Shown: positions 36,803 to 46,122, counted from the stretch's first letter. The stretch: 64,000 nt of DNA from Novosphingobium lentum NBRC 107847 (GCF_001590965.1 NZ_BCTW01000009.1:62001-126000); one strand, 5' to 3'. The notes: a model not told the origin generated them from the letters alone. A program made the numbers and translations.

Positions 36803-38017
36803 TCAGTCGGCCATCGCGGTTTCGAGGTTCTCGACGATCGCGTCGAAGAACTTCTCGGTGGTCATCCACGGCTGGTCGGGACCAATCAGGATCGCGAGAT
36901 CCTTGGTCATCTTGCCGCTTTCGACGGTATCGACGCAGACCTTTTCGAGCGTTTCGGCAAAGCGCACCACTTCGGGCGTATCGTCGAACTTGCCGCGATA
37001 GATCAGGCCGCGCGTCCACGCGAAGATCGAGGCGATCGGGTTGGTCGAGGTCGCCTTGCCCTGCTGGTGCATGCGATAGTGGCGCGTCACGGTGCCGTGC
37101 GCCGCTTCGGCCTCGATCGTCTTGCCATCGGGCGACAGCAGCACCGAGGTCATCAGGCCCAGCGAGCCGAAGCCCTGCGCCACGGTATCGGACTGCACGT
37201 CGCCGTCGTAGTTCTTGCACGCCCACACGAACTTGCCGCTCCACTTCAGGGCGGAGGCGACCATGTCGTCGATCAGGCGGTGTTCGTAGGTGATGCCGGC
37301 AGCCTTGAACTTTTCGGCGAATTCGTTCTCGAACACTTCGGCGAACAGGTCCTTGAAACGCCCGTCATAGGCCTTGAGGATGGTGTTCTTGGTCGAAAGG
37401 TACAGCGGCCAGCCGCAATCGAGCGCGTAGTTCATGCTGGCGCGGGCGAAATCGGCGATTGAATCGTCGAGGTTGTACATCGCCAAAGCCACGCCGGACG
37501 AGGGGAACTGGAACACTTCCTCGTCGATCACGGTGCCGTCGTCGCCTTCGAACACGAGGCGCAGCTTGCCGGGGCCGGGTACGCGATAGTCGGTGGCCTT
37601 GTACTGATCGCCAAACGCATGGCGGCCGACCACGATCGGGTCGGTCCAGCCGGGCACCAGCCGGGGCACGTTCTGCATCACGATCGGTTCGCGGAACACC
37701 ACGCCGCCCAGGATGTTGCGGATCGTGCCGTTCGGGCTCTTCCACATTTTCTTGAGCTTGAATTCCTCGACCCGGGCTTCGTCGGGGGTGATCGTGGCGC
37801 ACTTCACGCCCACGCCGTACTGCTTGATCGCGTTGGACGCATCGACCGTGATCTTGTCGTTGGTTTCGTCGCGCTTTTCGACCGAGAGATCGTAATACTT
37901 CAGGTCAACATCGAGATAGGGCAGGATCAGCCGCTCGCGGATCCATTCCCAGATGATGCGCGTCATCTCGTCGCCATCGATTTCGACGATCGGGTTTTTC
38001 ACCTTGATCTTGGCCAT
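36803..38017 (-). CDS. icd: NADP-dependent isocitrate dehydrogenase
   Basis: A 404-residue TCA-cycle enzyme converting isocitrate to 2-oxoglutarate. The sequence is of the homodimeric eukaryote-like (subfamily II) type found in alphaproteobacteria: [20 protein letters not shown] at the start, KSPNGTIRN for the substrate site, and [12 protein letters not shown] with [20 protein letters not shown] for metal and substrate binding. The ATG at 38017 is the canonical start. Confidence 0.97.
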   Translation of the reverse strand: MAKIKVKNPIVEIDGDEMTRIIWEWIRERLILPYLDVDLKYYDLSVEKRDETNDKITVDASNAIKQYGVGVKCATITPDEARVEEFKLKKMWKSPNGTIRNILGGVVFREPIVMQNVPRLVPGWTDPIVVGRHAFGDQYKATDYRVPGPGKLRLVFEGDDGTVIDEEVFQFPSSGVALAMYNLDDSIADFARASMNYALDCGWPLYLSTKNTILKAYDGRFKDLFAEVFENEFAEKFKAAGITYEHRLIDDMVASALKWSGKFVWACKNYDGDVQSDTVAQGFGSLGLMTSVLLSPDGKTIEAEAAHGTVTRHYRMHQQGKATSTNPIASIFAWTRGLIYRGKFDDTPEVVRFAETLEKVCVDTVESGKMTKDLAILIGPDQPWMTTEKFFDAIVENLETAMAD

Positions 38018-38181
38018 GTCCGTCCTGTCTCTTGCCCCGGGGATTACCGCCGCTTTAGCACGCGAGCGTCGCCTTGCAAGGCGGGGCGGCGCGAGAAATC
38101 GCGGCATTTCGGGCTGGACAGGCGCGGCGGATCGCGTGCAAGGTTTAACCGATCGATTAAACCGACGGCGTGGGAGTGGAC

Positions 38182-38949
38182 ATGATGAGCGAACCCGAAG
38201 TGCTAACCGAAGTTGCCGACGGTGTCCTTATCGTCACCATCAACCGCCCCGAAGCGAAAAACGCGATGACCAAGGCTGCGGCCGAAGGAATCTCGGCGGC
38301 AATGGACCGGCTTGAGGCGGATGCCGATCTGCGCGTTGCGATCCTCACCGGCGCGGGCGGCACATTCTGTTCGGGCATGGACCTCAAGGGCTTCCTGCGC
38401 GGTGAATCGCCGGTGGTCGAAGGGCGCGGGTTCGGTGCGCTGTCATCATGGACTCCGCAGAAGCCGGTGATCGCGGCGGTCGATGGCTTTGCGCTGGCGG
38501 GCGGCATGGAACTGGCGCTGTCGTGCGACCTGATCGTCGCCAGCGCGGGCGCGAAGTTCGGCATCCCCGAAGCCAAGCGCGGGCTGGCAGCGGCGGCGGG
38601 CGGGCTGATCAAGCTGCCGCGCCAGATTCCCCCGCGCATCGCGATGGAACTGGCGCTGACGGGCGATTTCATCGACGCGCGCCGCGCTTATGAACTGGGC
38701 TTCGTCAACCGCGTGACCGAAGGCCCGGCGCTCGAAGGTGCCATGGAACTGGCCGCGCGGATCGCCCAGAACGGGCCGCTGGCGCTGATCGCCGCCAAGG
38801 GCGTGATCCGCGATTCGCACACGTGGTCGGATGCCGAGATGTGGACGAAGCAGGACGAATACATCCGCCCGGTGTTCGCCTCGGCCGACGCGCGCGAAGG
38901 CGCCACCGCCTTTGCCGAAAAGCGCAAGCCGAACTGGTCGGGGCAGTAG
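38182..38949 (+). CDS. Enoyl-CoA hydratase/isomerase family protein (crotonase)
   Basis: A 255-residue crotonase. The oxyanion-hole segments are [15 protein letters not shown] and [16 protein letters not shown]. Both catalytic Glu positions of true hydratases seem present (PEAKRG and AMELALTGD). The reaction is probably hydration of a trans-2-enoyl-CoA in fatty-acid breakdown, though the superfamily is broad. The ATG at 38182 follows GGGAG; the next codon is also ATG. Confidence 0.9.
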   Translation: MMSEPEVLTEVADGVLIVTINRPEAKNAMTKAAAEGISAAMDRLEADADLRVAILTGAGGTFCSGMDLKGFLRGESPVVEGRGFGALSSWTPQKPVIAAVDGFALAGGMELALSCDLIVASAGAKFGIPEAKRGLAAAAGGLIKLPRQIPPRIAMELALTGDFIDARRAYELGFVNRVTEGPALEGAMELAARIAQNGPLALIAAKGVIRDSHTWSDAEMWTKQDEYIRPVFASADAREGATAFAEKRKPNWSGQ

Positions 38950-38996
38950 CGCCGGGGCCATGGCGTGCAGGCGGCGAGGGCCCCTGCCGCGCAACG

Positions 38997-39025
38997 AAAA
39001 AGGCCCCGCAGTGCGGGGCCTTTTC
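38997..39025. terminator. Bidirectional terminator between the crotonase and tRNA-Val
   Basis: AAAAAGGCCCCGCAGTGCGG then GGCCTTTT: a GC-rich stem flanked by A and T runs, so it can act on both strands. It would stop transcription from the crotonase gene (+) and from tRNA-Val (-). Confidence 0.85.
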
Positions 39026-39049
39026 TTCAACCGTTGCCGGTCTTGCGAA

Positions 39050-39124
39050 TGGTGGGCGTAGCAAGGATTGAACTTGCGACCCCTACGATGTCAACATAGT
39101 GCTCTACCACTGAGCTATACGCCC
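39050..39124 (-). tRNA. tRNA-Val (anticodon GAC)
   Basis: A 75-base cloverleaf on the minus strand. The acceptor GGGCGTA pairs with TACGCCC, the D arm is GCTCAGTGGTAGAGC, the anticodon loop TTGACAT (anticodon GAC) sits on a CTATG/CGTAG stem, and the T arm is GCAAGTTCAATCCTTGC. CCA is encoded. Confidence 0.96.
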
Positions 39125-39206
39125 GAACCAGTCGCGTCGCGACGCCTTCCGGCGCGGCGAAGCAGCCCCTTAGCGAGCGGGAAGCAAGCTTGCAAGGGCG
39201 CTTGGG

Positions 39207-39241
39207 TGCCGTCAAATGCGCCTGCAGCGCATTTGACGGCA
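39207..39241 (-). terminator. Long hairpin after cpdR
   Basis: A perfect 15 bp inverted repeat (TGCCGTCAAATGCGC and its complement) with a 5-base loop, 6 bp past the cpdR stop. No T run follows. It also stands just upstream of tRNA-Val on the same strand. Confidence 0.5.
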
Positions 39242-39247
39242 ATCCCG

Positions 39248-39625
39248 TTAAATCGACCCCGTCATCGCCTGGTCCTCGAACACACGTTCCACTTCCAGCA
39301 CCAGGTCGCGCAAGTGGAACGGCTTGGACAGCACCCGCGCACGCGGCGCCTCGCGGTTGGCCTTCAGGGTTACCGCTGCAAAGCCGGTGATGAACATGAC
39401 TTTGGTCGATGGGCTGATCTCGGCACAGCGCTGCGCCAGCTCGATGCCATCCATTTCGGGCATAACGATGTCGGACAGCAGCAGGTCGAAATGCTCGGCC
39501 TCGAGCAGCGGCACGGCCGCGGTCCCGCGATCGACCGCCGTCACGCTATAGCCGGCGTTCTCCAGCGCGCGTGCCAGGTAGGCCCGCATGGCCTCTTCGT
39601 CTTCGGCGAGAAGTATCCGCAGCAT
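39248..39625 (-). CDS. cpdR: Single-domain response regulator CpdR
   Basis: A 125-residue receiver-only protein. The acidic pocket is LLAEDEEAM, the phospho-acceptor is Asp52 in LLLSDIVMPEMDG, and the signature STKVMFITGFAAVTLK with RVLSKPFHLRDLV is the CpdR pattern. In Caulobacter, unphosphorylated CpdR primes ClpXP to degrade CtrA and other regulators; phosphate comes from CckA via ChpT. The ATG at 39625 (MLRILLAEDEE) is the family start. It is divergent from an N-formylglutamate amidohydrolase gene, a pairing I recall from other alphaproteobacteria. Confidence 0.92.
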   Translation of the reverse strand: MLRILLAEDEEAMRAYLARALENAGYSVTAVDRGTAAVPLLEAEHFDLLLSDIVMPEMDGIELAQRCAEISPSTKVMFITGFAAVTLKANREAPRARVLSKPFHLRDLVLEVERVFEDQAMTGSI

Positions 39626-39820
39626 TGGCACCCTGCATTGTTGGTTTGGCGTGTTGGTCGGGCGGCGAAGCACGGCATCGGGCGCGTAGCGGGCGATCGA
39701 TTCCGGCTGGTTCGAAACGTCATACACCTGTTGAAGTTAAAATTCTGCCATCTTGGTTATAGTGTCGGTGTGACGGTGGCCATCTTTGACACGGGCGCGA
39801 ATCATCGGCAGCGTCGGTCC

Positions 39821-40786
39821 ATGACCAAGGCGAGTGACAACGCGGACGATTCGCAGCTGGTGCAGGGCGGTATCGTCCCCGGCCATCCCGGCGTTCCCGC
39901 CTACTCGTTGCGGCGCAGCGCGGCATCGCCGATCCCGGTGCTGATCGCGGTGCCGCACGCGGGCCGCGCCTATGCCTCCACGCTGCTCGACCGGATGCGC
40001 AATCCCGCGTTCGCCGCGCCACGGCTGGAAGACCGCTTTGTCGATCTCCTGGCCGATGCTGTGGCGCGCCGCACCGGGGCGGCGCTGCTGGTCGCCCATG
40101 CCCCGCGCGCGCTGATCGACCTCAACCGCGCGACCGACGATATCGACTGGGACATGATGGGCATGCCCGCGCCCGATGCCTCGGCTATGCCCGTCGCCTC
40201 GTTCGGCCGCCGCGCGCGCAGCGGGCTGGGGCTGGTGCCGCGCCGGCTGCCCGGTCTGGGCGAGTTGTGGAAGCGCCGCATGGACCACGCCGAGCTCGAC
40301 GATCGCATTGCCGGCGTCCACGTTCCCTATCACGCCGCGCTGGCCGAAACGCTGCACGCGCTGCATGCGCGCTGGGGCGCCGCGTTGCTGATCGACCTGC
40401 ATTCGATGCCGCCGCTGCCCGCGCGTAGCAACGAACCGTCGCCCGAATTCGTCGTGGGTGACCGATTCGGCGTGGCCTGCGACGGCGCCCTGATCGCCGA
40501 GGCATTTTCCTATTTCGCCGAGATTGGCCGCCGCGCGGCGCACAACCGGCCGTATGCCGGCGGATATGTGCTGGAACGCCATGCCCGGCGCGGCGAGGGC
40601 GTCCATGCGTTGCAGCTGGAGATCGATCGCCAGTGCTATCTCGATTCGCGGCTGGCCGAGCCGGGCCCGCGCTTTGCCGAAATGGTCGATCTGCTGGTGG
40701 GGCTGGTACAGCGGCTGGCGGGCGATGTCGCAGCGCTGGGTGGCGACGCTGGCGGCGCGCCCATGATCCGCGACGCCGCAGAATAA
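39821..40786 (+). CDS. N-formylglutamate amidohydrolase family protein
   Basis: A 321-residue FGase-family hydrolase. Typical blocks are LIAVPHAGRAY, EDRFVDLLAD, LLVAHAPRALIDLNRATDD, LLIDLHSMPPLP and LQLEIDRQCYLD. The named reaction hydrolyses N-formylglutamate in histidine breakdown, but no hut genes are near, so the substrate is uncertain. I chose the ATG at 39821; GTG codons further upstream are alternatives. The ORF is followed by the candidate small RNA on the other strand. Confidence 0.87.
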   Translation: MTKASDNADDSQLVQGGIVPGHPGVPAYSLRRSAASPIPVLIAVPHAGRAYASTLLDRMRNPAFAAPRLEDRFVDLLADAVARRTGAALLVAHAPRALIDLNRATDDIDWDMMGMPAPDASAMPVASFGRRARSGLGLVPRRLPGLGELWKRRMDHAELDDRIAGVHVPYHAALAETLHALHARWGAALLIDLHSMPPLPARSNEPSPEFVVGDRFGVACDGALIAEAFSYFAEIGRRAAHNRPYAGGYVLERHARRGEGVHALQLEIDRQCYLDSRLAEPGPRFAEMVDLLVGLVQRLAGDVAALGGDAGGAPMIRDAAE

Positions 40787-40862
40787 CACTGCGGCGCCCT
40801 GCAATCGGGCGAGTCGCGAGCGTGATCGAGGTGAACGGTCCCGCCGTCCCCGGCCAGTACCA

Positions 40863-40966
40863 AGAAAAAACCACCTGGTGCGTTAACACCAGGTGGCCAA
40901 GGTTCAGGGAGGAGGTGCACAAAGTGCACCAGTCACACCGGGCCATGAGGGGAGCACCGGCGCAAC
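40863..40966 (-). ncRNA. Candidate small RNA with CCUCCUCCC anti-Shine-Dalgarno motif
   Basis: On the minus strand a promoter-like pair (TTGCGC, 17 bp, TATCTA) is followed by about 100 bases ending in a textbook terminator. Within the RNA a hairpin GGTGCAC-TTT-GTGCACC is followed at once by an unpaired CCTCCTCCC stretch (40907-40915). This is complementary to ribosome-binding sites. Alphaproteobacterial small RNAs of the cuckoo (CcsR) and alpha-r14 types expose the same kind of motif. No ORF of note. It lies between two convergent genes, so it is not a leader of either. Confidence 0.65.
40865..40896 (-). terminator. Rho-independent terminator of the candidate small RNA
   Basis: A 10 bp perfect stem (CCACCTGGTG/CACCAGGTGG) with loop TTAACG, followed on the minus strand by TTTTTTCTT. 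It is one of the cleanest intrinsic terminators in the window, and no protein gene ends just before it on that strand. Confidence 0.88.
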
Positions 40967-40972
40967 ACCCAC

Positions 40973-41001
40973 TAGATAGTCCGGCGTATCTGCCGGCGCA
41001 A
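40973..41001 (-). promoter_or_regulatory. Predicted sigma-70-type promoter of the small RNA
   Basis: TTGCGC (41001-40996) and TATCTA (40978-40973) with 17 bp between them. Transcription would begin near 40966. This is a sequence match only. Confidence 0.45.
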
Positions 41002-41092
41002 GGGGTCAATTGTCACTGTTCGTCGCAAGCGAAACTTGTTGGCGGCCAATACCGACAATGTTCGTGCTTGATACGATTGTGAACTTTTTGTT

Positions 41093-41875
41093 TCAGACGG
41101 TTTCGGGGATCACGATCTGCGGCACGGGGCCGGTGCCCTGGGCCACCTGCATGCCGAAGATGTTGCTCATCAGCTCAAGCGAGAAGATGTGCGCATACAG
41201 CAGCGGCAGCAGCCCGCTTTGCGACCAGCCGCGCAGGACGTCGCCGCGCATCTCGCGCAGCTTGTCCTGGTTCACCATCTGGAACCCGCGATAGATGTAG
41301 GGCTGTTCGATGCCGGGCTGCTGGATGGCGACTTCGCCTTCCATCAGCAGGTCGTGCTTGACCAGTTCGTCGATGAACGCCTGCGTGCGCTGGCCAGCCT
41401 GTTCGAACTGTTCGCAGAACGCCAGCGCGCTCTTGGTCGCTTCGGACGGCTGGTCGCCGTCAAACAGCGCCTCGCCGTCACCGCCTTCGCCGATCAGGTT
41501 GGTGGTGGGATCGAAACACAGCGAAAGCTCGTCCGATTCAGGGTTCAGCTTGGCCAGCAGGAACGGATAGCGGCGCGCGTAAGCGGGCAGGTACACGGGC
41601 TGCGTCACCTTGCCAGTGGCATCGACGAACACGTTGACGCCTTCGTTGAGGCCCATCAGGCCCAACGGCACCGGGTTGTCGCCGCTGGCGAAGATGATCG
41701 GGAAGTGACGGCCTGCCTGCGGAAATTCTTCGGCGGTGAGCGGGATGGCGTGAAAGCCGACCAGCCACGGGGCGGTTTCGCTGCCCTGCATCTTCCAGTT
41801 CGCGTGATCGCGGCTGTTGAGCGGCATCAGGTCGTTATAGAACATCGGCAGGTTGGCTTGCGGCGCGCTGGCCAT
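41093..41875 (-). CDS. SapC family protein
   Basis: A 260-residue protein of the SapC family, recognisable from PMFYNDLMPLNSRDHANWK, HAIPLTAEEFPQAGRHFPI then IFASGDNPVPLGLMGLNEG, and RYPFLLAKLNPESDELSLCFD. The name comes from a Campylobacter surface-layer-linked protein. In sphingomonads SapC genes often occur near TonB-receptor or tryptophan-halogenase-type genes, but none are here. No signal peptide. The start at 41875 follows GGAGAGACGAC. Confidence 0.88.
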   Translation of the reverse strand: MASAPQANLPMFYNDLMPLNSRDHANWKMQGSETAPWLVGFHAIPLTAEEFPQAGRHFPIIFASGDNPVPLGLMGLNEGVNVFVDATGKVTQPVYLPAYARRYPFLLAKLNPESDELSLCFDPTTNLIGEGGDGEALFDGDQPSEATKSALAFCEQFEQAGQRTQAFIDELVKHDLLMEGEVAIQQPGIEQPYIYRGFQMVNQDKLREMRGDVLRGWSQSGLLPLLYAHIFSLELMSNIFGMQVAQGTGPVPQIVIPETV

Positions 41876-42042
41876 TGTCGTCTCTCCGGAAAAATCAGCA
41901 TCGCGACCAGCATGGCGTTTCGCTGGCGGACGGGGAGCGGCGGCTATTAGGGATATGGCGGGCCTAGCGCAAGGTTTGCGCGGTGCGCGCCTGTTTCAGC
42001 CAAGCTGACATGCTGCCGTTTTCCCCACCTGCGGAAACATCG

Positions 42043-43458
42043 CTACAGCAGCTTGCCCGGGTTGAGCAGCCCCTGCGGGTCGAGCGCGGCCTTCACGCGG
42101 CGCATCAGCGACAGCGCCACCGGATCGCCCAGCCGCGCCAGTTCGTCGCGCTTGAGCTGCCCGATGCCATGCTCGGCGGAAATCGAGCCGCCCCACTGGG
42201 TGACGATGTCGTGCACCTCCCGGCTGATCGCCTTGCCGTCGCCTGCCTGCCACGCGACCGGATCGGCACCCAGCGGCGCGATCACATGGAAGTGGATGTT
42301 GCCGTCGCCAAGATGGCCGAAGCCGACCGCGCGCGTCCCCGGCCACGCCGCCTCGATCGCCGGGACCGCGGCGTCCACGAACGCGGGCATCCGGTCGACC
42401 GGCACGGAAATGTCGTGCTGCACCGCCGGGCCCTGCGCGCGTTCGGCGGGCGCCACGCTTTCGCGCAGCAGCCACAGGCGCTCGGCCTGGTCCTCGCTCG
42501 CCGCGATCGTGGCGTCGGCAATCAGGCCTTGCTCGAACGCGGTTTCGAGCAACTGTTCGGCGCGGGCCGGCAGCACATCGCCGCCATCGGCATCGGCGAC
42601 CAGTTCAATCAGCGCGTGCCAGTTATGCTCGCCCGCCAGCGGCGCGCGCGCGCCGGGAAGGTGGGCGATCACCGCCGCCAGGCTATGCGCCGGCATCACT
42701 TCGAACCCTTCGAGCGCCGGGCCCGCCTGCCGCTGTGCCAGCAGCAGCAGCTCGCGCGCCTTGGCCAGCGAATCGAGCCCCGCCCACAACACGGCGCGCG
42801 CGGCGATCGCCGGTTCCAGCTTGAGCGCGGCGGCGGTGACGATGCCCAGCGTGCCTTCGGACCCGATCAGCAACTGCTTGAGATCGAACCCGCGATTGTC
42901 TTTCTTCAGCGGCACCAGCGCATCGAACACCGCGCCATCGGCCAGCACCGCTTCCAGTCCCAGCACCAACGCGCGCATCGATCCATGGCGCAGCACTTGC
43001 GTGCCGCCGGCGTTGGTCGAGATCAGGCCGCCGACGGTGGCCGATCCCTTGCCGCCCAGCGACAGCGGAAAGCGCAAGCCTTGCGCCTCGGCTGCTTCGT
43101 GCAGCACTTGCAGGATTACGCCCGCTTCGCAGGTTGCGGTCCGCGCTGCCGGGTCGATCTGCCGAATCGCCGCCATGCGCCGCAGCGATACGATCAACGC
43201 GACACCGCTCTCATCCGGCGTTGCTCCGCCCGACATGCCGCTGTTGCCGCCTTGCGGCACGATGGGCACGCCATGGCTGGCGCACAGTTTGACCAGCGCG
43301 GAAAGCTCGGCGGTGCTGGCGGGCGAGGCCATCGCCAGCGCCCGCCCGGTGAAGCGCCCGCGCCAGTCGGTCAGCCACGGCGCCATCGCATCGGCATCGT
43401 CGGTCAGACCCTTGGGGCCAAGCAGCGCCGCTGCCTGTTGAAGAAACGCCTCGCGCAT
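42043..43458 (-). CDS. FAD-binding oxidoreductase (GlcD/D-2-hydroxyacid dehydrogenase type)
   Basis: A 471-residue flavoprotein of the vanillyl-alcohol-oxidase/PCMH fold. FAD-binding segments are VPQGGNSGMSGGATPDE and GGKGSATVGGLISTNAGGT, with LLIGSEGTLGIVTAA. The C-terminal half has GFGHLGDGNIHFHV, WGGSISAEHGIGQLK and the closing LDPQGLLNPGKLL. Relatives oxidise D-lactate, glycolate or D-2-hydroxyglutarate; the exact substrate is not deducible. Confidence 0.9.
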   Translation of the reverse strand: MREAFLQQAAALLGPKGLTDDADAMAPWLTDWRGRFTGRALAMASPASTAELSALVKLCASHGVPIVPQGGNSGMSGGATPDESGVALIVSLRRMAAIRQIDPAARTATCEAGVILQVLHEAAEAQGLRFPLSLGGKGSATVGGLISTNAGGTQVLRHGSMRALVLGLEAVLADGAVFDALVPLKKDNRGFDLKQLLIGSEGTLGIVTAAALKLEPAIAARAVLWAGLDSLAKARELLLLAQRQAGPALEGFEVMPAHSLAAVIAHLPGARAPLAGEHNWHALIELVADADGGDVLPARAEQLLETAFEQGLIADATIAASEDQAERLWLLRESVAPAERAQGPAVQHDISVPVDRMPAFVDAAVPAIEAAWPGTRAVGFGHLGDGNIHFHVIAPLGADPVAWQAGDGKAISREVHDIVTQWGGSISAEHGIGQLKRDELARLGDPVALSLMRRVKAALDPQGLLNPGKLL

Positions 43459-43617
43459 TGGGGATGGCTACGGTCACGTCGTGCCGGCGGCAATTCCTTT
43501 TTATTCCGCGCGAAGTTAAGCGGGTGTTCAAGCGCACGATGTATGCGGGCAGCTTCGCATGCGAACCGTAAGGGGCGGTTCGCGCGACATGAATCGAGAA
43601 GAGCCGCCAGAGCACCG

Positions 43618-44250
43618 ATGCCCAGCCTTGTCCACTTCCTTGCGCCGCTGGCGCTGCTGCTGCCGGTTCCGCCCGGCGACGGGGCGACGACTCCGGGTGC
43701 CGGGATCGCGTTGGGTGGCGGGCTGCTGGACCAATCGGACGACGCATCGCTGGTCGATCCGTGGCCGGGCGCGAGCGAGGCCGATGGCCCGCCGCTGGCT
43801 TCGCCCGATGGCCCGGCGCGGGGCATGATGTCGGACGCGATGGCGCAGGATCGCTGGGACCAGGTCCGCATCGAACAGCGCATGATCATCCGCATCGCCC
43901 CGCGCGGACCCGGTGGACCGGGCTTCCCGATGCGCGACATGTTCGCCGGCATGCCCGATCTGCCGTCCGGTCCCCGGTTCTACGAACGCAAGACCGCAAA
44001 ATGCCTGTCGGTGGGCGGCATCGCCGGGGTGCAGATCGGTGAGAACGACCGGCTCATGCTGTTTATGCGCGACCAGCGCACGATCGGCGCCAGCCTGGAA
44101 AAAAGCTGCAACGCCCGCGACTTCTATTCGGGCTTTTACCTTGAGCGCACCGCCGACGGGATGTTGTGCGCCGGGCGCGACATGCTCCATTCACGCGCCG
44201 GGGCCAGCTGTTCGATCAGCCGCTTCCGCGAACTGATCCCCGGCGACTGA
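43618..44250 (+). CDS. Exported hypothetical protein
   Basis: A 210-residue protein. The N-terminal segment LVHFLAPLALLLPVPPGDGA looks like a signal peptide. A Gly/Asp/Pro-rich linker follows, then an ordered C-terminal half with four Cys (KCLSVGGIAGVQIGENDRL, SCNARDFYSGFYLE, LCAGRDML and SCSISRFREL), which could form two disulfides. It resembles conserved sphingomonad hypotheticals, but I cannot name a domain. It lies upstream of the DEAD-box helicase on the same strand, separated by about 170 bp. Confidence 0.65.
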   Translation: MPSLVHFLAPLALLLPVPPGDGATTPGAGIALGGGLLDQSDDASLVDPWPGASEADGPPLASPDGPARGMMSDAMAQDRWDQVRIEQRMIIRIAPRGPGGPGFPMRDMFAGMPDLPSGPRFYERKTAKCLSVGGIAGVQIGENDRLMLFMRDQRTIGASLEKSCNARDFYSGFYLERTADGMLCAGRDMLHSRAGASCSISRFRELIPGD

Positions 44251-44419
44251 ACCGGCGCATGGTGCGTGGTCCGGATCGGCGGCAACCGCGCCCGCTTCCT
44301 TGACTTTCGCGCGATAATCGTCATAGCGCGCAATTGAAGCGCTGCGGTCTTTATCCGCAGGCGGCGGGCATGCGCGAACCGAATTGCGCGCGACCTGTCC
44401 ATTCCGGAAATACTAGCAC

Positions 44420-45997
44420 ATGAAATTTGCCGATCTCGGCCTGTCAGACGAATTGCTCAAGTCGGTTACCGATGCCGGCTATGAAACGCCCACGCCGATC
44501 CAGGCGCAGGCGATCCCCAGCGTGCTGATGATGCGCGACATCATCGGCATCGCGCAGACCGGCACGGGCAAGACCGCCAGCTTCGTGCTGCCGATGATCG
44601 ATGTCCTGTCGCACGGCCGCGCCCGCGCGCGCATGCCGCGCTCGCTGATTCTCGAGCCCACGCGCGAACTTGCGGCGCAAGTTGCAGAGAATTTCGAGAA
44701 GTACGGCGCCAACAGCAAGCTGTCGATGGCGCTGCTGATCGGCGGCGTGCAGATGGGCGACCAGGTCAAGGCGCTGGAAAAGGGCGTCGACGTGCTGATC
44801 GCGACGCCGGGCCGGCTGATGGACCTGTTCGGTCGCGGCAAGATCCTGCTCAACGACTGCAATCTGCTGGTGATCGACGAAGCCGATCGCATGCTCGACA
44901 TGGGGTTCATCCCCGATATCGAGGAAATCTGCACCAAGCTGCCGGCCAACCGCCAGACGCTGCTGTTCTCGGCCACGATGCCGCCGCCGATCAAGAAGCT
45001 GGCGGACAAGTTCCTCAGCAACCCCAAGTACATCGAGGTCTCTCGTCCGGCGAGTTCGAACCTCAACATCGCCCAGCACAAGGTCAAGGTCACCTCGCGC
45101 GGCAAGCGCGATGTGCTGCGTACGCTGCTCAAGACCGACAACGTCACCACCGCGATCGTGTTCTGCAACCGCAAGACCACGGTGCGCGAACTGGCCAAGA
45201 GCCTGAAAAGCTACGGCTTCATGGCGGGTGAAATCCATGGCGACATGGACCAGTCGTCACGCATTGCCGAACTGAACCGGTTCAAGGACGGCTCGATCAA
45301 CATCCTCGTCGCGTCCGACGTCGCCGCGCGCGGGCTGGACGTGAAGGGCGTGAGCCACGTGTTCAACTTCGACACGCCGTGGCACCCCGACGACTACGTC
45401 CACCGCATCGGCCGCACGGGCCGGGCCGGGGCCACCGGTCGCGCGTTCACGTTCGTCGCGCCTGAAGATGCCGAAGCGATCGACAATGTCGAAAAGCTGA
45501 CCGGCGGCAAGATCCCCGAATACACGCTCGGTGGTTCTGGCGACGGCGCGGCTGCTGCCGAACCGGCATCGGGCGACAGCGAGCGCGAAAAGCCCGCCCG
45601 CAGCGCCCGCGCCCCGCGTGAACCCCGCGCGCCCAGGGCTGAAAGAGAACCAAGGGCCGAGCGCGAGCCTCGGGCTGAACGTGAACCGCGTGCCGAGCGC
45701 GAACCCCGGCCAGAACGTGCACCGCGTGCCGAACGTGCGCCGCGCGCTGCCGATGTCGAGGCCGATCTGGTGATCGACAGCCCGGTCGATCGCCCCATGG
45801 AAAACATCGAGCCTGAACTCGTGACCGCGCAAGCGTCAGCCGAACGTCCCCGCCGCGCACCGCGCGCCGATCGTCCGCGCCGTGACGCGATCATCGCCGA
45901 TGCCGTACCCGCGCCGCGTCCCGCTGCCAGCATGGTGGCCGATACCGAGACGTGGAACGGCCCGGTCCCGGGCTTCCTCAACGTCTCGGCGCTGTAA
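44420..45997 (+). CDS. DEAD-box RNA helicase (RhlE-like)
   Basis: A 525-residue helicase. The Q motif region is ETPTPIQAQAIP, Walker A is AQTGTGKTASF, motif II is VIDEADRMLDMGF, motif III is SAT (LLFSATMPPP), and motif VI is HRIGRTGRAG. It unwinds RNA duplexes, probably in ribosome assembly or mRNA decay at low temperature. After about residue 385 comes an Arg/Glu/Pro-rich tail with five or six tandem copies of EPRAER, a disordered RNA-binding extension common in this subgroup. The specific paralogue name is not certain. Confidence 0.92.
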   Translation: MKFADLGLSDELLKSVTDAGYETPTPIQAQAIPSVLMMRDIIGIAQTGTGKTASFVLPMIDVLSHGRARARMPRSLILEPTRELAAQVAENFEKYGANSKLSMALLIGGVQMGDQVKALEKGVDVLIATPGRLMDLFGRGKILLNDCNLLVIDEADRMLDMGFIPDIEEICTKLPANRQTLLFSATMPPPIKKLADKFLSNPKYIEVSRPASSNLNIAQHKVKVTSRGKRDVLRTLLKTDNVTTAIVFCNRKTTVRELAKSLKSYGFMAGEIHGDMDQSSRIAELNRFKDGSINILVASDVAARGLDVKGVSHVFNFDTPWHPDDYVHRIGRTGRAGATGRAFTFVAPEDAEAIDNVEKLTGGKIPEYTLGGSGDGAAAAEPASGDSEREKPARSARAPREPRAPRAEREPRAEREPRAEREPRAEREPRPERAPRAERAPRAADVEADLVIDSPVDRPMENIEPELVTAQASAERPRRAPRADRPRRDAIIADAVPAPRPAASMVADTETWNGPVPGFLNVSAL

Positions 45998-46020
45998 GGC
46001 CTAGCGAGGCGTTTGCTGCG

Positions 46021-46098
46021 GCCCCCGCGAAGGCGGGGGCGTCAGGCGGAAACGGGCTTCAAATGCCTGAGGTCCCCGCCTTCGCGGGGACGCATGAC
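46021..46098. repeat. R3 palindromic repeat, copy 2
   Basis: GCCCCCGCGAAGGCGGGGGC and GGTCCCCGCCTTCGCGGGGA about 40 bp apart, as at 33451-33535. It again lies between convergent genes (DEAD-box helicase and UvrD). Confidence 0.75.
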
Positions 46099-46122
46099 AC
46101 GTCGGTCAAGTCCGCACGGGTG

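Noticed and set aside
45640-45760. Tandem DNA repeat as a separate mobile or satellite element
   Set aside because: It is simply the coding sequence of the EPRAER tail of the DEAD-box helicase.
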